DNA of 64,000 bases from Escallonia rubra. Its lineage: Eukaryota; Streptophyta; Magnoliopsida; Escalloniales; Escalloniaceae. This document shows, piece by piece, positions 1 to 11,100 of the stretch. A model generated the notes under the pieces. It was not told the origin of the DNA. It saw only the letters and a list, made by a program, of their open reading frames with translations, and searched no databases. Where the stretch lies: NCBI GenBank assembly GCA_033065855.1, contig JAVXUO010001022.1, forward strand, positions 290,412 to 354,411, given 5' to 3'. Position 1 is the stretch's first letter. Each line of letters opens with the position of its first letter. Position numbers and translations under genes: made by a program.

Positions 1-601
1 CCATGACGACAATTCCCACCATTCACCAAAGCAAAAACCCACCATGGTCACATAAACCACCATCCACCAAAGCTAGCGCCGCCAACATCACCATCTACCA
101 AAGTCAAAACCCACAACCAATTGCTAATACCAACCGAAACATATGAATTCTTAATCTTTTAAAATTTAATTCTACAAATAAATTCTATAAACAACTCAGA
201 TCTCCACCACCATGGTGGGGAGAGAGTGGGGGGTGGCTGGGGGGGGGGAGACACAGAGCTAGAGAGAGAATTAGGGTTTCAAACCCTAATTTGAAAATTA
301 GGGTTTAAATATGTATATAACACTATATATTATACATATACGAAATAAAGGGTAGTATTGATACTTTAAAGTACGTATCGATAACATAACATACCAACAA
401 CGGAAGGACACATTTGATATCTTTTAAAATTTAGTATTCTTAACTAACTAGTTGTATCTTAACATCATGGACATGACTATAATTAATTCCAAAAGTATGA
501 TTGAAAGACTAAACCATTGATAGTTGAAGGACCATTTGCATTATTGACTCTATTTTAGGCGTAAGAGCTCCACTTACATCACTTTAGTTTCTTTATTTTA
601 A
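1..601. other. Non-coding flank with telo-box-like motifs
   Basis: I see no convincing gene here. The stretch begins with a low-complexity CA-rich part and a G-run near 240. At about 271-306 there are three copies of a telo-box-like motif (AAACCCTAA or its complement) in alternating orientation. Telo-boxes are known in plant promoters of growth-related genes, but no coding region can be tied to these copies inside the window. Confidence 0.35.
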
Positions 602-1422
602 GGGTTAAATATGGAATGACCCCCTCTACTTTACATGTTGTGTGTTTTGCCCCCCTCTACTTCAAACTTAAGCACTAAACCCCCTCACAGTTTAAGAAAA
701 TGGGTACAGTTGACAGAAATCATCCAGTTTTGTACCAAACCCATCTCCTTAATCTCAGTTATAACCTGTAAAACCCCCCCAAAATTGGAGTCCCTTGACA
801 ATCAAATCAAGATTGTTAGAAAAGGTGAGAGATAAGAGAGACAGAGACAGAGAAACAATGGCAGAGATTGCAATGCTGGTTGCGGAGGAGTATGAGAGGA
901 GGGTGAAGAACTCAAGAAAAAATGGTGCGGAGATTGGTTTGTTCTCTGGTGTTTTAGTTCTGGCTGGGAGGCTTGGCGGGTCTTCTGTGACCATCAAGAG
1001 TAAATTGGCAGGAGCTAGCATGGAGGCTTTGGAATCCAAAACCCAAATTGGTCTTGCAGCTGTTTATGGGTTCTTTTCTGCTTGACAACAAATTCCGATA
1101 TCAAGCATATGGGGTAGGAGATGAACAGACACAAGAGAAGAGAAGGAGATGAACAGACGCCGGAGAGGGAGATGAAGGGTTATCTCTGGTTTAAGAGAGA
1201 AGATGAAATGGGAGAAGGCGGAGAGAGATTGCACAAGTTTGGGCAGGCTTCCCAAAAAATTAAGGGTTACATGGGAAGGATAAAAAAGACATTTGATAAA
1301 GATCTGTTACGGTTAATTAACTGTGCCCATTTTCTTAAACTGTAGGAGAGTTTAATACTTAAATTTTAAGTAGAGGGACAAAGCGCACGACGTGCAAAGT
1401 AGGGTCATTCTCTATTTTTCTC
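602..1422. mobile_element. MULE-type non-autonomous DNA transposon, long TIRs
   Basis: The ends form a terminal inverted repeat of roughly 115 bp. The left arm starts GGGTTAAATATGGAATGACC at 602, and the complement of 1422 backwards gives the same pattern with mismatches. The flanks show a 9-bp target duplication with one mismatch (TTATTTTAA at 593-601, TTATTTCAA at 1423-1431), which is the Mutator signature. No transposase is present. The interior holds a 75-codon open frame (858-1085), so this may be a gene-capturing (Pack-MULE-like) element. Its TIR resembles in layout that of the element at 46218-47686, with two C-rich CCCCCTCTACTT-like blocks in the arm. Confidence 0.75.
858..1085 (+). 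CDS. Small ORF inside the MULE-type element, unrecognised
   Basis: This frame starts at the first ATG after a purine-rich leader (MAEIAMLVAEEYERR...) and ends ...QIGLAAVYGFFSA. It encodes 75 residues with no signal peptide or known motif that I can name. Because it lies wholly between the inverted repeats of a transposon it is best read as captured or chance coding sequence rather than a host gene. Whether it is transcribed cannot be judged from the sequence. The C-terminal FFSA looks like a natural protein end, which is why it is listed. Confidence 0.3.
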   Translation: MAEIAMLVAEEYERRVKNSRKNGAEIGLFSGVLVLAGRLGGSSVTIKSKLAGASMEALESKTQIGLAAVYGFFSA

Positions 1423-1661
1423 TTATTTCAAAAAGTGCAGAGCGTGAGCTGAGAAGACAAAAAGGCTCAAATATCATTTTCCCAACCAAGTTAAAACCCA
1501 ACGTGCACCGGTGCACGGCCCGTGCCCTTCATTTGGTGCCAACCGCTTCGAGCTCTTAAACCCCTCTCTCCCCGTTGCAGCATTACGTCGGAGGTGATAG
1601 AGGCAACGGTTAAGGTACCATCACTAACCCAGAATTCAGATCTGCAATCTTTTCTGATTTA

Positions 1662-4600
1662 ATGGCCGGAAGTGTCGAGCTGCTCTCTGCCGAACTCAAT
1701 CTGAAAAAGATCGAGCCGTTGCCGGATGATTTCGATCCGACGGCCGTGGTTAAGGACGACTTGCCTCCGGTGGTTGCCGACGGAGAAGAGGTGAAGAAGA
1801 GGGAGATTGTGCCCGGAAGGAACGTGCATACAACGTGCCTCGAGGTGACGGAGCCTGACGTGGATGATGAGGTCACTGGCGAGAGGGATGCTTACATGGC
1901 TAGCGTGTTGGCAAGATACCGGAAGTCTTTGGTTGAGAGGACCAAGCACCATTTGGGTAAACTTATTATTCGGCGTTCTATATTGGTGAACGAACGTCTA
2001 TTTGCATGCCGTAATATATGTTTGCTCATACGCCATTCCATTGTTAGTGTGGCTAATGCGAATTTTCGCAAACATAATCTATTGTGTGGAAATAGACGTT
2101 CCCAACTGTTAATGCCTCTTTTTAGCCTTTTAATGGTTTTGCTTAACATGGTTTATTTGGATTTGAACCATTGTTTTGTGAGTCCAAGAGTCGGTGGGAT
2201 GTTATCAATTACATGCATTTTTTATGGCCAATATTTGACCGAAAGACTTTGTTGGCCTGTCGTTCTATCATGCTAGTTATAGCAATCCTAGGGATTTTGT
2301 TTAGTGTCTCAGAGTAGTTGCCTTTCCTATTGATCATAATGACACCCTCTATAGGATGTGTCCCTTGCACCTGAGAATGACTGGAACTTGAGTATGACCC
2401 ATTAATTAAGGTAAAATCATCAGCTAATTGGCATTGCATTGATAATATTCCCTTAAAAATTGGAATATCCTTTGACTTTTGAACCATTTTCGGTGTGTTA
2501 ATTGAAAGAGTTGCCTTACTCATAGTAGGACGAGACCTTATTGTGCACTTCGTAGACAGACTAATGTCTGTGAATTCATAGAACTTTAGAAAGTGGTTAA
2601 GAAATCAAAGGTACTTATATGTGGTATGATGGGAGTAAAATATTGAAAACTATTGATCGTTGTGTAAATTGTTTTAGTTTATCTAGATAATGAAGTTTGG
2701 GGGATAATTGGGGTTTTGCAGGAAGCCTCATGTGGTGGGTGACATGTTGACAATCAGACCAAGTTTATTAGACCTGAACCGTAACATAGAGTTATTTCGT
2801 ATCCAGTATCAGCTGAAAACAAATAGTATTAGTCTTCAGATGATGTAACGTGTACAGGACACTATCCATGGGCGATTAAATTGGCTGGTATAGATTGAGT
2901 AGCTTTGGGTGTGCTCAATGCCACTATCTCGGGTTTTATCCTTGCTAGTTTTGGCAGGATGGCAACTAGGATTATAGAGCCTTTTAATTCGTAGGTGAGA
3001 CTTGCTCAAGCATATGCCTTTCACTTGATCTCACTTTTTAGTGCATCCCACTTTGTTTTACTTGGGAATGGGTGAATTTTATACTCTATCGAATTGGCAT
3101 CTTGTGCTTCTGTGCATGAGTACTTTGGGTCATATATGTAGAGATTTGCAAGATAATTTCAGCATGGTTTATGGTAATATATCATTTGGTTCCTAATCAT
3201 AAGCTTCACTGGTGCATGCGGAGGGTGTTTCTAGCTTTGATCAGTGTGAACTGGTTATAAAAGCTTCCATTTTCGGCAAAAGATGTTACATTAATTGAGT
3301 CATAATTTTTCATGTTAGCAAATTCGTGGAAACCTAAAATGCTATGTTACATGGACTCGGTACGAGTGTCCTAGTGTCGGACTCGTTTAATTTTGAAAAC
3401 AAAAGACACGGGGACACGGCAAAGTGTTCGTATTTGTTATTGCTTTTTAGTTATTTCGAAGGTAAAAAGGTGTTTTATGTGATGCACTTGGTTTTAATTG
3501 ACAACTCGTCTCCTCTCAAAGCAATAACTAATTAAACAAAAAACTATATATAGTATTGATAATGTCATATCCTATGAGATGTGTCGGACACATATCCCAT
3601 ACCCATGTCCAAGTGTCGAGTGTCCGACACGGGTACTTCACGCACACGGAAGAGTCCATGTACATAGCTAAAATGTGAACAACAGTTAAGCAGGAGGTGA
3701 TCCAACCTAGAGATTGCTGATGTCTAATGTGAGCACGATACTTGGAACAGTACATCTAAGACAGACAATGGAAGGGGACAAGGCTACATGAAAGGTGCTT
3801 AGGGGTGGTGGCACCCTCCTGGGGCAGCAAATTGTGTGTGAGCAGAATTGCTTGTTTGGGGGCAGAAAAACCACTGCCTAATTCTCCAGTGACCTCTAAA
3901 GTAGATTGTATCGAGTCTCTTTAGCAGGACGGGTGTGATCACTCTTTCTTTTTTCTTAGTATAAACTATCCCAGCTAGGACGTTTTCTTTTCCCCATATC
4001 GTAGTTTACATGTGCAGTCTTTCTATTTGTATTTAAGCATTAGCATCGTCAGATTTGTTTTCTCCAGTTAATGCTTATCTTTCACTTTTGAGTTTGTGAA
4101 CTGACAGATGTAGTGATCGATTAGAGAACTTCAACTTTACACAATCCCGGTACTCACATGTAATTTCTGTATCTCTATAACAGGTTATCCCTATAATCTG
4201 GATTTTGATTATGGTGCATTGGGACAATTGCAACACTTCTCCATAAACAATCTTGGGGATCCATTTATAGAGAGCAATTATGGTGTCCATTCCAGACAGT
4301 TTGAAGTTGGCGTCTTGGACTGGTTTGCTCGTCTATGGGAATTGGAGAAGAACGAGTACTGGGGTTACATCACAAATTGTGGTACAGAAGGCAATCTTCA
4401 TGGTATATTAGTCGGGTTAGTAGCAATGGGCTTCAGTTCTCTGGGGCTTTGCTTTTCAATAATGGAACATTTTTTTCTGCTCTTCAGAAAATTGTTATAA
4501 ACTTGATAATCCTACAGGAGGGAAGTGTTTCCGGATGGAGTTTTGTATGCCTCACGTGAGTCGCATTATTCCGTTTTCAAAGCAGCACGAATGTACCGGA

Positions 4601-6180
4601 TGGAATGTGAAAAGGTCAACACACTCATCTCAGGAGAGATTGACTGTGAAGATTTCAAAGCTAAACTCCTTCCTCACAAGGATAAACCAGCAATCATCAA
4701 TGTGAATATAGGTAACCCCCCCAACCCCCTTTCTTCTCTATCTCTCTCTCTGTGCTTACATGCATGTTCCTAGGTCTGATGTATGTGAAGTATGGATGCA
4801 TGTGTATGTGTGTGACCATAACTTTTTGCAGGAACAACTGTGAAAGGAGCAGTTGATGATCTTGATCTTGTTATAAAGAGCCTTGAAGAAACTGGATTTA
4901 CACATGACAGGTTCTATATTCACTGTGATGGAGCTTTGTTTGGTCTCATGATGCCATTTGTCAAGCGTGTAAGTTGGGTGCCAAATGCACACTTTTCTGG
5001 ATGATTTATGGGCCAGGCTTTGCTTTCAGTATATTCAATCTATCTACTTGTGTGGATGCTATAAACTGGTTCAAGCCTATTTTTTTTCTCAGATTAACTT
5101 AATAATCGAAGAGGTAGGATATCTTAGGCTGTACTCGTTTGTTCATATCTTCCTTGAAACACATTTAAGATTTTCTCGTTGGAGGCGTAGTAAATGCAAT
5201 AGTGACAAAGTTAATGCTGTATAAGCATGACTAGAGTGAAATGCACGCGACCCAAGAAACTAAAAACCTTTAAAAAATCCTTTGTTACTGTTGTGAGAAC
5301 GTCAACGGGTGTCTTCACCCACAATTAGCTTACTATCATGCTCAAGAGTGATTGGCGCTAACAACATGCTTTAAGTTGCTTGTTTTTGGCAGACATCTTT
5401 ACAAACCTTGCTCATTTCCTGCAGTGTGCTTTTCTTCAATACGATTCGCCATCTTTGGTCTTTAGGTGATATTATGCATTATAAAATACAAAGCTGAGAC
5501 TGTATTAATCAGTATAGACCCCATAAAACTCCTTTAAGTGTTCTGGAATTGCGTTGAGTATGGATATCACTATTTTTCATACCAACAATAATAAGTTCCT
5601 TGATGATGACCAGGCACCTAAAGTTACTTTTAAGAAGCCTATTGGAAGCGTGAGCGTTTCAGGCCACAAGTTTGTGGGATGTCCAATGCCTTGTGGTGTC
5701 CAAATAACAAGATTACAGCACATCAATGCTCTCTCCAGGAATGTAGAGTACCTTGCTTCTAGGGACGCAACCATCATGGGAAGCAGAAATGGCCATGCTC
5801 CAATCTTCCTTTGGTATACCTTAAACCGGAAAGGATACCGAGGATTCCAGAAAGAAGTCCAGAAATGTCTCAGGAATGCACACTACTTGAAGGATCGTCT
5901 TAGAGCTGCCGGGATTGGGGCAATGCTAAATGAACTCAGCAGCACTGTTGTGTTTGAGCGACCGCACGATGAAGAGTTTGTCCGCAAGTGGCAGCTTGCT
6001 TGCCAGGGGAACATCGCTCATGTTGTGGTAATGCCCAACATCACTGTTGAGAAGCTGGATGATTTCTTGAATGAACTCATCGATAAACGTGCTACATGGT
6101 ATCAGAATGGGAAACTTCAGTCTCCTTGTGTTGCATCTGACTTGGGTAAGGAAAACTGTCTTTGTGAATTACACAAGTGA
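1662..6180 (+). CDS. SDC: Serine decarboxylase (PLP-dependent, group II)
   Basis: Five exons: 1662-1956, 4184-4415, 4518-4711, 4832-4968 and 5614-6180. All junctions are GT..AG and in phase, giving 474 residues; plant SDCs are about 480. The enzyme decarboxylates serine to ethanolamine, feeding phosphatidylethanolamine and choline synthesis. Visible family marks are [13 protein letters not shown] (from residue 97), CGTEGN (164-169), HCDGA (271-275, PLP-aspartate) and SVSGHKF (300-306), whose Lys305 should form the PLP Schiff base. Genes of this family are often labelled histidine decarboxylase in error. Tea alanine decarboxylase descends from SDC and is reported to carry Phe where SDC has Tyr near the GYPYN segment. 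Tyr is kept here, favouring serine. Intron 1 is 2.2 kb and holds a MITE. The start is the first ATG in frame. No break is seen. Confidence 0.95.
3342..3667. mobile_element. hAT-like MITE in SDC intron 1
   Basis: A 326-bp element bounded by inverted repeats (left CTATGTTACATGGACTC, right complement CTATGTACATGGACTC) and by a perfect 8-bp target duplication, CTAAAATG, at 3334-3341 and 3668-3675. Inside are paired GTGTCCGACAC-type stretches that would fold back. It has no coding capacity. The TIR sequence is related to that of the element at 19080-20267. Confidence 0.8.
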
Positions 6181-9100
6181 CATCCTAATGCTGTTAGAGA
6201 AACTGGATTTTGTCGGTGTTTGTTTTCGTGTATGCTTCTGCTTAAAAGTTGAAAGACTTCCAATATATTTCGTCATAACTGATTAAAGTTCCCTACAAAC
6301 CATCTTAGTGCGGGGCAAGTGGGAGAGTTGTTTGGATCCTGAACGACCTTTATCTGCATCTAAGCCATTTGAGAAATATAATAAAAACTATAGCAGCTGC
6401 TTATGCTGTTGCGACTTGTGACAACAAAATTGGGGCACACATGTGGGTCCTGTTTGGTTGACCCTGGATTTGAATTTATATCATGTTTTTGTTTATCTGA
6501 AATGGACCCAAAAGGATAATATGGCAGACCAATTTGTAAGGACTTTATTATGGCAGACCAATAAGGATAATATGGCAGACCAATTTGCACGTAATACACC
6601 TTTTTATGGATCCCTTGCTTTTTCATTTTTCTTCCTTTTCGTTCAACTACTGCAAATTTTTTTTTTTGGAATAATGACATTAAATTGAACAAGAAACAAC
6701 TTTCCTTTTTGAAAAGATAAATGCATTCAGGAACATAATGAGAAGTAGTTCTTAAATCTTTTATGGTTTCGCACTCAATACCTAGGCAATCACAAGAAGC
6801 ATGACAATGTTATTTTAACTATGTGATTTCTTTCGTGTGGATGCCACACTCCCCTCCCTCCTGATAAGCACTAGGGGTTCTTAACACCAAGGGGTTGACC
6901 ACTTGTCCTGGTGTTAAAGGAGGTTCCGTTCTTTACTTTTTCGGTTCAGATTTCGAGGTCAATATTTGGAAGAAAAATATTTTTCTAAATGCAACAGACC
7001 ATGTGGAAGGTGCACCCTTGAGATCGTCCGGAGAGGGGCTCAGTCTTAGTTGATGCTAAAGCTGATCTGATGATACTCGTTACCGTCCAACAAAAGAAAA
7101 AGTAGTAAGCCCCAGGGATCTTGCATTCGTCCTTCAACTCCAGCAAGATTAATACTATATCCTAATAAAATCTCCCCCAGAATCCTTGTACAAAGTTTCT
7201 GAATTTTGGTGTTGGGTCAACTTGAGAAATCCCTGTACCAAATCTTTAATCATATGCTCAGAACTCAATGGGTATGAACACAATGGATACCACCTCCCTA
7301 AGTCCACTTAGAGATGGCAGGGTATTAGTTAGTACACAGAGCCATGTGCCTCCACAAGTATTCTATTCTACCTTCTATCATGGATTCGTAGTTACTTAGT
7401 TACGGTTTCGGGTAAAATACTACCGACTGGTGCGGTGCCTAGATGTTTCTAGCTTCTACCTTACCATCGGCATCCACAATATTTCGTCTTTCTTTTGTCT
7501 ATTTTTTGTCTATTTTTCGTGTTTCAAACGCCTATTACGTGTGTAAATTAAAGTGCTTGAAGTCGAAACCTCTATTTTAGTAAAATTATTATTTATGTAT
7601 GGTCCAGTTTTCAACAATACAAAATCAGAAGAGGAAACAAAAGATAAAGAAAGAGCAATTTTTTGTTGTCAAGACCACTTCGGAATCTACATCTGTAGCA
7701 CAACGTTTACCTAATTGCAAATTATTCGTTAGTCATTTTTCCCACTTTTAAAAATGTATTTTTTCTTTTTGGCAATTTCGCTTCCATGAAATATTTGGCA
7801 AGTATGAAAAGCATATATTGGGTATTATGGTATAGTAGTTTGGCTTTCGTGTGGATGCCACACTCCCCTAAGTTTACTAAAATTAAATAAGTCATAGCCA
7901 CCTCACTTTCTCTATGATTGGATGTTAAACAACACATTAGTGTGTCAGCTACACTTAAATAACATATAAATCTGCTATGCTTATATAAAAAATAAAAATA
8001 AAAACATATATATCTGCTACCAGATGGTACCGATGACGTACCCTTCCTTTTGTCAGGCCATATAAACTTGCATGTAATGTTAATATATTTCGACGAAAAA
8101 GATATTACCCCCTATTTCTCCACCTTTTTTTTTATTTTTTGCCAAAAAAATTACGAAAAACAAACATCGCTACAAGCCCTAGTCTATTATAACTAGACCG
8201 AGGTGTTCAAATAAAAAGATTAGAGCACATCACTATTGAGAAGCTCGATGATTTCTTGAATGAACTCATTGATAAACATGATTTGGGCAAGGAAACTGTC
8301 TCTGTGAGTTACACAAGTGGCATCTTAATGTTGTTAGAGAAATTGAAATTTGTCAAGTGTTTGTTTTCGGCTAAAAAAGTTCGAAGACTTTCATTACATA
8401 TTTTGTCATAACCAATTAAACCACCACCACCACCAAGAAAGGATATTATTACAAACCATAGAGATTGGATTATCCCTTGCTTTTTCTTTTACCTTTTGAA
8501 GCATTCAACTCCATTTGGCTTTACTCCGAGACAAGTAACGTAATGAGAAGTAGTAATGGCGTCGCATTCGATGCTTAGGCAGCAATTACAATTTTGCAAT
8601 CACAAGAAGCATCAGAATATTATTTAAATTTAGACTATTCAGAATCGTTTGTGTGGATGCCACACTCCCCCCCTCTGTTTAATTTTAAAGTTAGACTATC
8701 TTGATAAGCGCTAAGGATTCTGATTCTAAGGAGTTGACTTGGTGATTAAGGAGGTTTGTTCCCTTTCTTAATATCCTGACTTCAAACTTTAGGTCCATCA
8801 CCCGAAGGAAAAATACTTTTCTAATTGCACCAGGCCGATGTGGAGGGTGCGTCTTTAACATCGTCCTGAAAGAGGACTTAGTCTCGATTGACGATAAAAC
8901 TGAGTCGAGAATATCGCTTACCGTCCAGCGAAATAAAGGTGAGCGCTAGGGATCTTGATGTAGTCCTTCGATTCCACCAAGATTAATATATTTAATCTTA
9001 AGATAATCTCCCCCAAACTCCTCGTATAAAGTTTCTTAATTTTGGTATTCGATCAACTCTAGAAACCCCTATAGCAAAATTCATTACATACCACCTTTTA

Positions 9101-11100
9101 TAGAGCACAAAGCTAAGTGTGCATGTTATGACGTTCTGATAAAATACTAACGCTTGGTGCGGTGCCTAGATGGTTCGAGCTTCTACCCCCCTATGGACAT
9201 CCCCAATTTTGTCTTTCCTTCTTTTATTTTTCTCTTGTGTACCTTTTTAGTGAGAAATAAATATATATCCACATTTGTACTAATCTACGTTATTGCAAAT
9301 CACCGTTTGCCGTTTGCCTCGCTTATGAAAATATATAAATTTTTTCGTTAATAACTTCATCGTCCACAAAATATTTTAGCAAGTATGAAAAGCATATATA
9401 TCAGCTATATAGTATAGTTTGGCTTTTGTGTGGATGTCACACTACCCTGAGTTTTTTACTGAATAAGATAAAGTCATGGCCTCGTGATATCACTTTCTAT
9501 ATGGTCTGCATATTAAATTATAGACATTTGTTGTCTAAAATGGACAAAAATAATGGATCTCTTGCTTTTTATTTTTCTTCCTCGTCGTTATTGAAGGATT
9601 CAAAAACCATTTGACTTTATCCGTTCCGCGACAAGTAACGACTACTGAAAAATGAATAATAATATTAAAGTGGAAAGAAATAATTTTCCTTTTTCAAAGA
9701 GAAGCACATTTGAGGAACGTAATGAGAAGTAGTACTTAATTTGTGGCATCGTTTTCAATGCTTAGGTGGTGGTTAAATGTTGCAACCACAAGAAGCATTG
9801 TTATTCAAACTATTCGATATTATTTCGTGTGGATGCCACACTCCCTCCCCTCCCCCAGTTTATGTTTAGACTGACTTGATAAGTGCTAGGGATCTTAACC
9901 TCAAGGGGTTGGTCTGGTGGTTAAGGAGGTTTACTCCCTTCTTTAACTTTCTGAGTTTAAACTTTGGAGTCAATATCCAGTGGAAAGTACTCCGCTAACT
10001 ACACCATATCGATGTGAAAAGTGTGCCCCTATATTGTTCGGGGGAGGAGACTTGGTCTCGATTAATGCTAAAACTGATTTGATGATACTTTTTGCTGTCC
10101 AACAAAAATGAAAAAAGGATAAGCGCTAAGGGTCTTGCTTTAATCTTTCAATTTGGTCAACTCTAGACATCCCTACAGCAAAGCTTTAACCATATGCTCA
10201 GAAGTCAGAACTCAATGGATACTACCTCCCTAAGTCCAGTTGAGATGGCATAGTATTAGAATACAGAGCCGTGTGCCTCCATAAGTATTTTATTCTTCGT
10301 TCTATCATGGACTTGTAGGTGGTTGTGGTTTCTTATAAACTATTACGTACCGACTGATGCGGTGCCTAGATGTTTCTAGCTTCTATCCTGCCATGGGCGT
10401 CCACAATATTCGTTCCTCGTTTCATTTTTTTGTTTTTGGAACACCTATACGTGTGTAAAGTGCTTAAACTCGAAACATTTGTTTTAGTAAAGTTATTATT
10501 TTAACACAAATAAAAAGTGTTGGCACAAGATCTAAAGCGCGAAATGAATTTATGGTCCACTTTTCAACGATACGAAACCAGAAGAGGAAGAAAGAGCAAT
10601 TCAACTTCTTATGGTCGAGAACACTTTGAAATCTACGCTTATCTTATTGCGAGTCATTCGTTGGTCTTGCGTCCTGTTTCTAAGGTCTTGTGTCTCGCTT
10701 CCAAAAATATGTTTTTCATATTTTGGTAATTTCATCTGCACAAAATATTTGGCAAGTATGAAAAGCATATATGGTATAATGTGACTTTCGTGTGGATGCC
10801 ACACTCCCCTGAGTTTACTGGAATTAAATAAAGTCATAGCCTCGTAAGGGATGTCACTTTATGTATGATTGCATATTAAACTATAGACATTATCACATTA
10901 GTGTGTCAGCTACTCTTAATAACATATACTATCTCTGCTGCCGGATACTATCGAGAACGTACCTCGCCCCGCCCATATAACTTTGCATGTAATGATATAA
11001 TATTTTTGAGGAAAAAGAAATCACCCCCGATTTTTCAATTTTTTTTTTTTTTTTTGCCAAACGGAAAAATTACAAAAAAACAAACATCAGTTTAAAGAAG
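6181..11100 (+). repeat. About threefold local tandem duplication of the SDC 3' flank
   Basis: Three successive blocks share the same order of landmarks: a CTTGCTTTTT block (near 6613, 8477, 9561), GAGAAGTAGT (near 6740, 8540, 9722), GTGTGGATGCCACACTCCC (near 6836, 8651, 9828), GGTGCGGTGCCTAGATG (near 7428, 9157, 10358), AAGTATGAAAAGCATATAT (near 7799, 9380, 10755) and a second GTGTGGATGCCACACT (near 7849, 9428, 10791). Blocks 1 and 3 also share a tail up to a poly-T stretch (near 8190 and 11090). Units are roughly 2.0, 1.3 and 1.5 kb and have diverged by indels. Within each, the part after the first GTGTGGATGCCACACT has tRNA-like A and B box-like words, so a SINE may be embedded. Confidence 0.8.
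8202..8330 (+). pseudogene. Truncated SDC exon-5 copy
   Basis: This fragment matches three separated pieces of SDC exon 5 and the start of its 3' UTR. The [10 protein letters not shown] segment (8202-8232) is joined directly to [16 protein letters not shown] (8231-8280) and then to DLGKE...HK (8280-8320). The first junction falls at a shared CATCA word, which suggests microhomology-mediated deletion. A lost A shifts the frame in the last piece, and the TGA stop has become TGG. The homology continues into the downstream flank, so this is a genomic duplicate and not a retrocopy. Confidence 0.85.
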
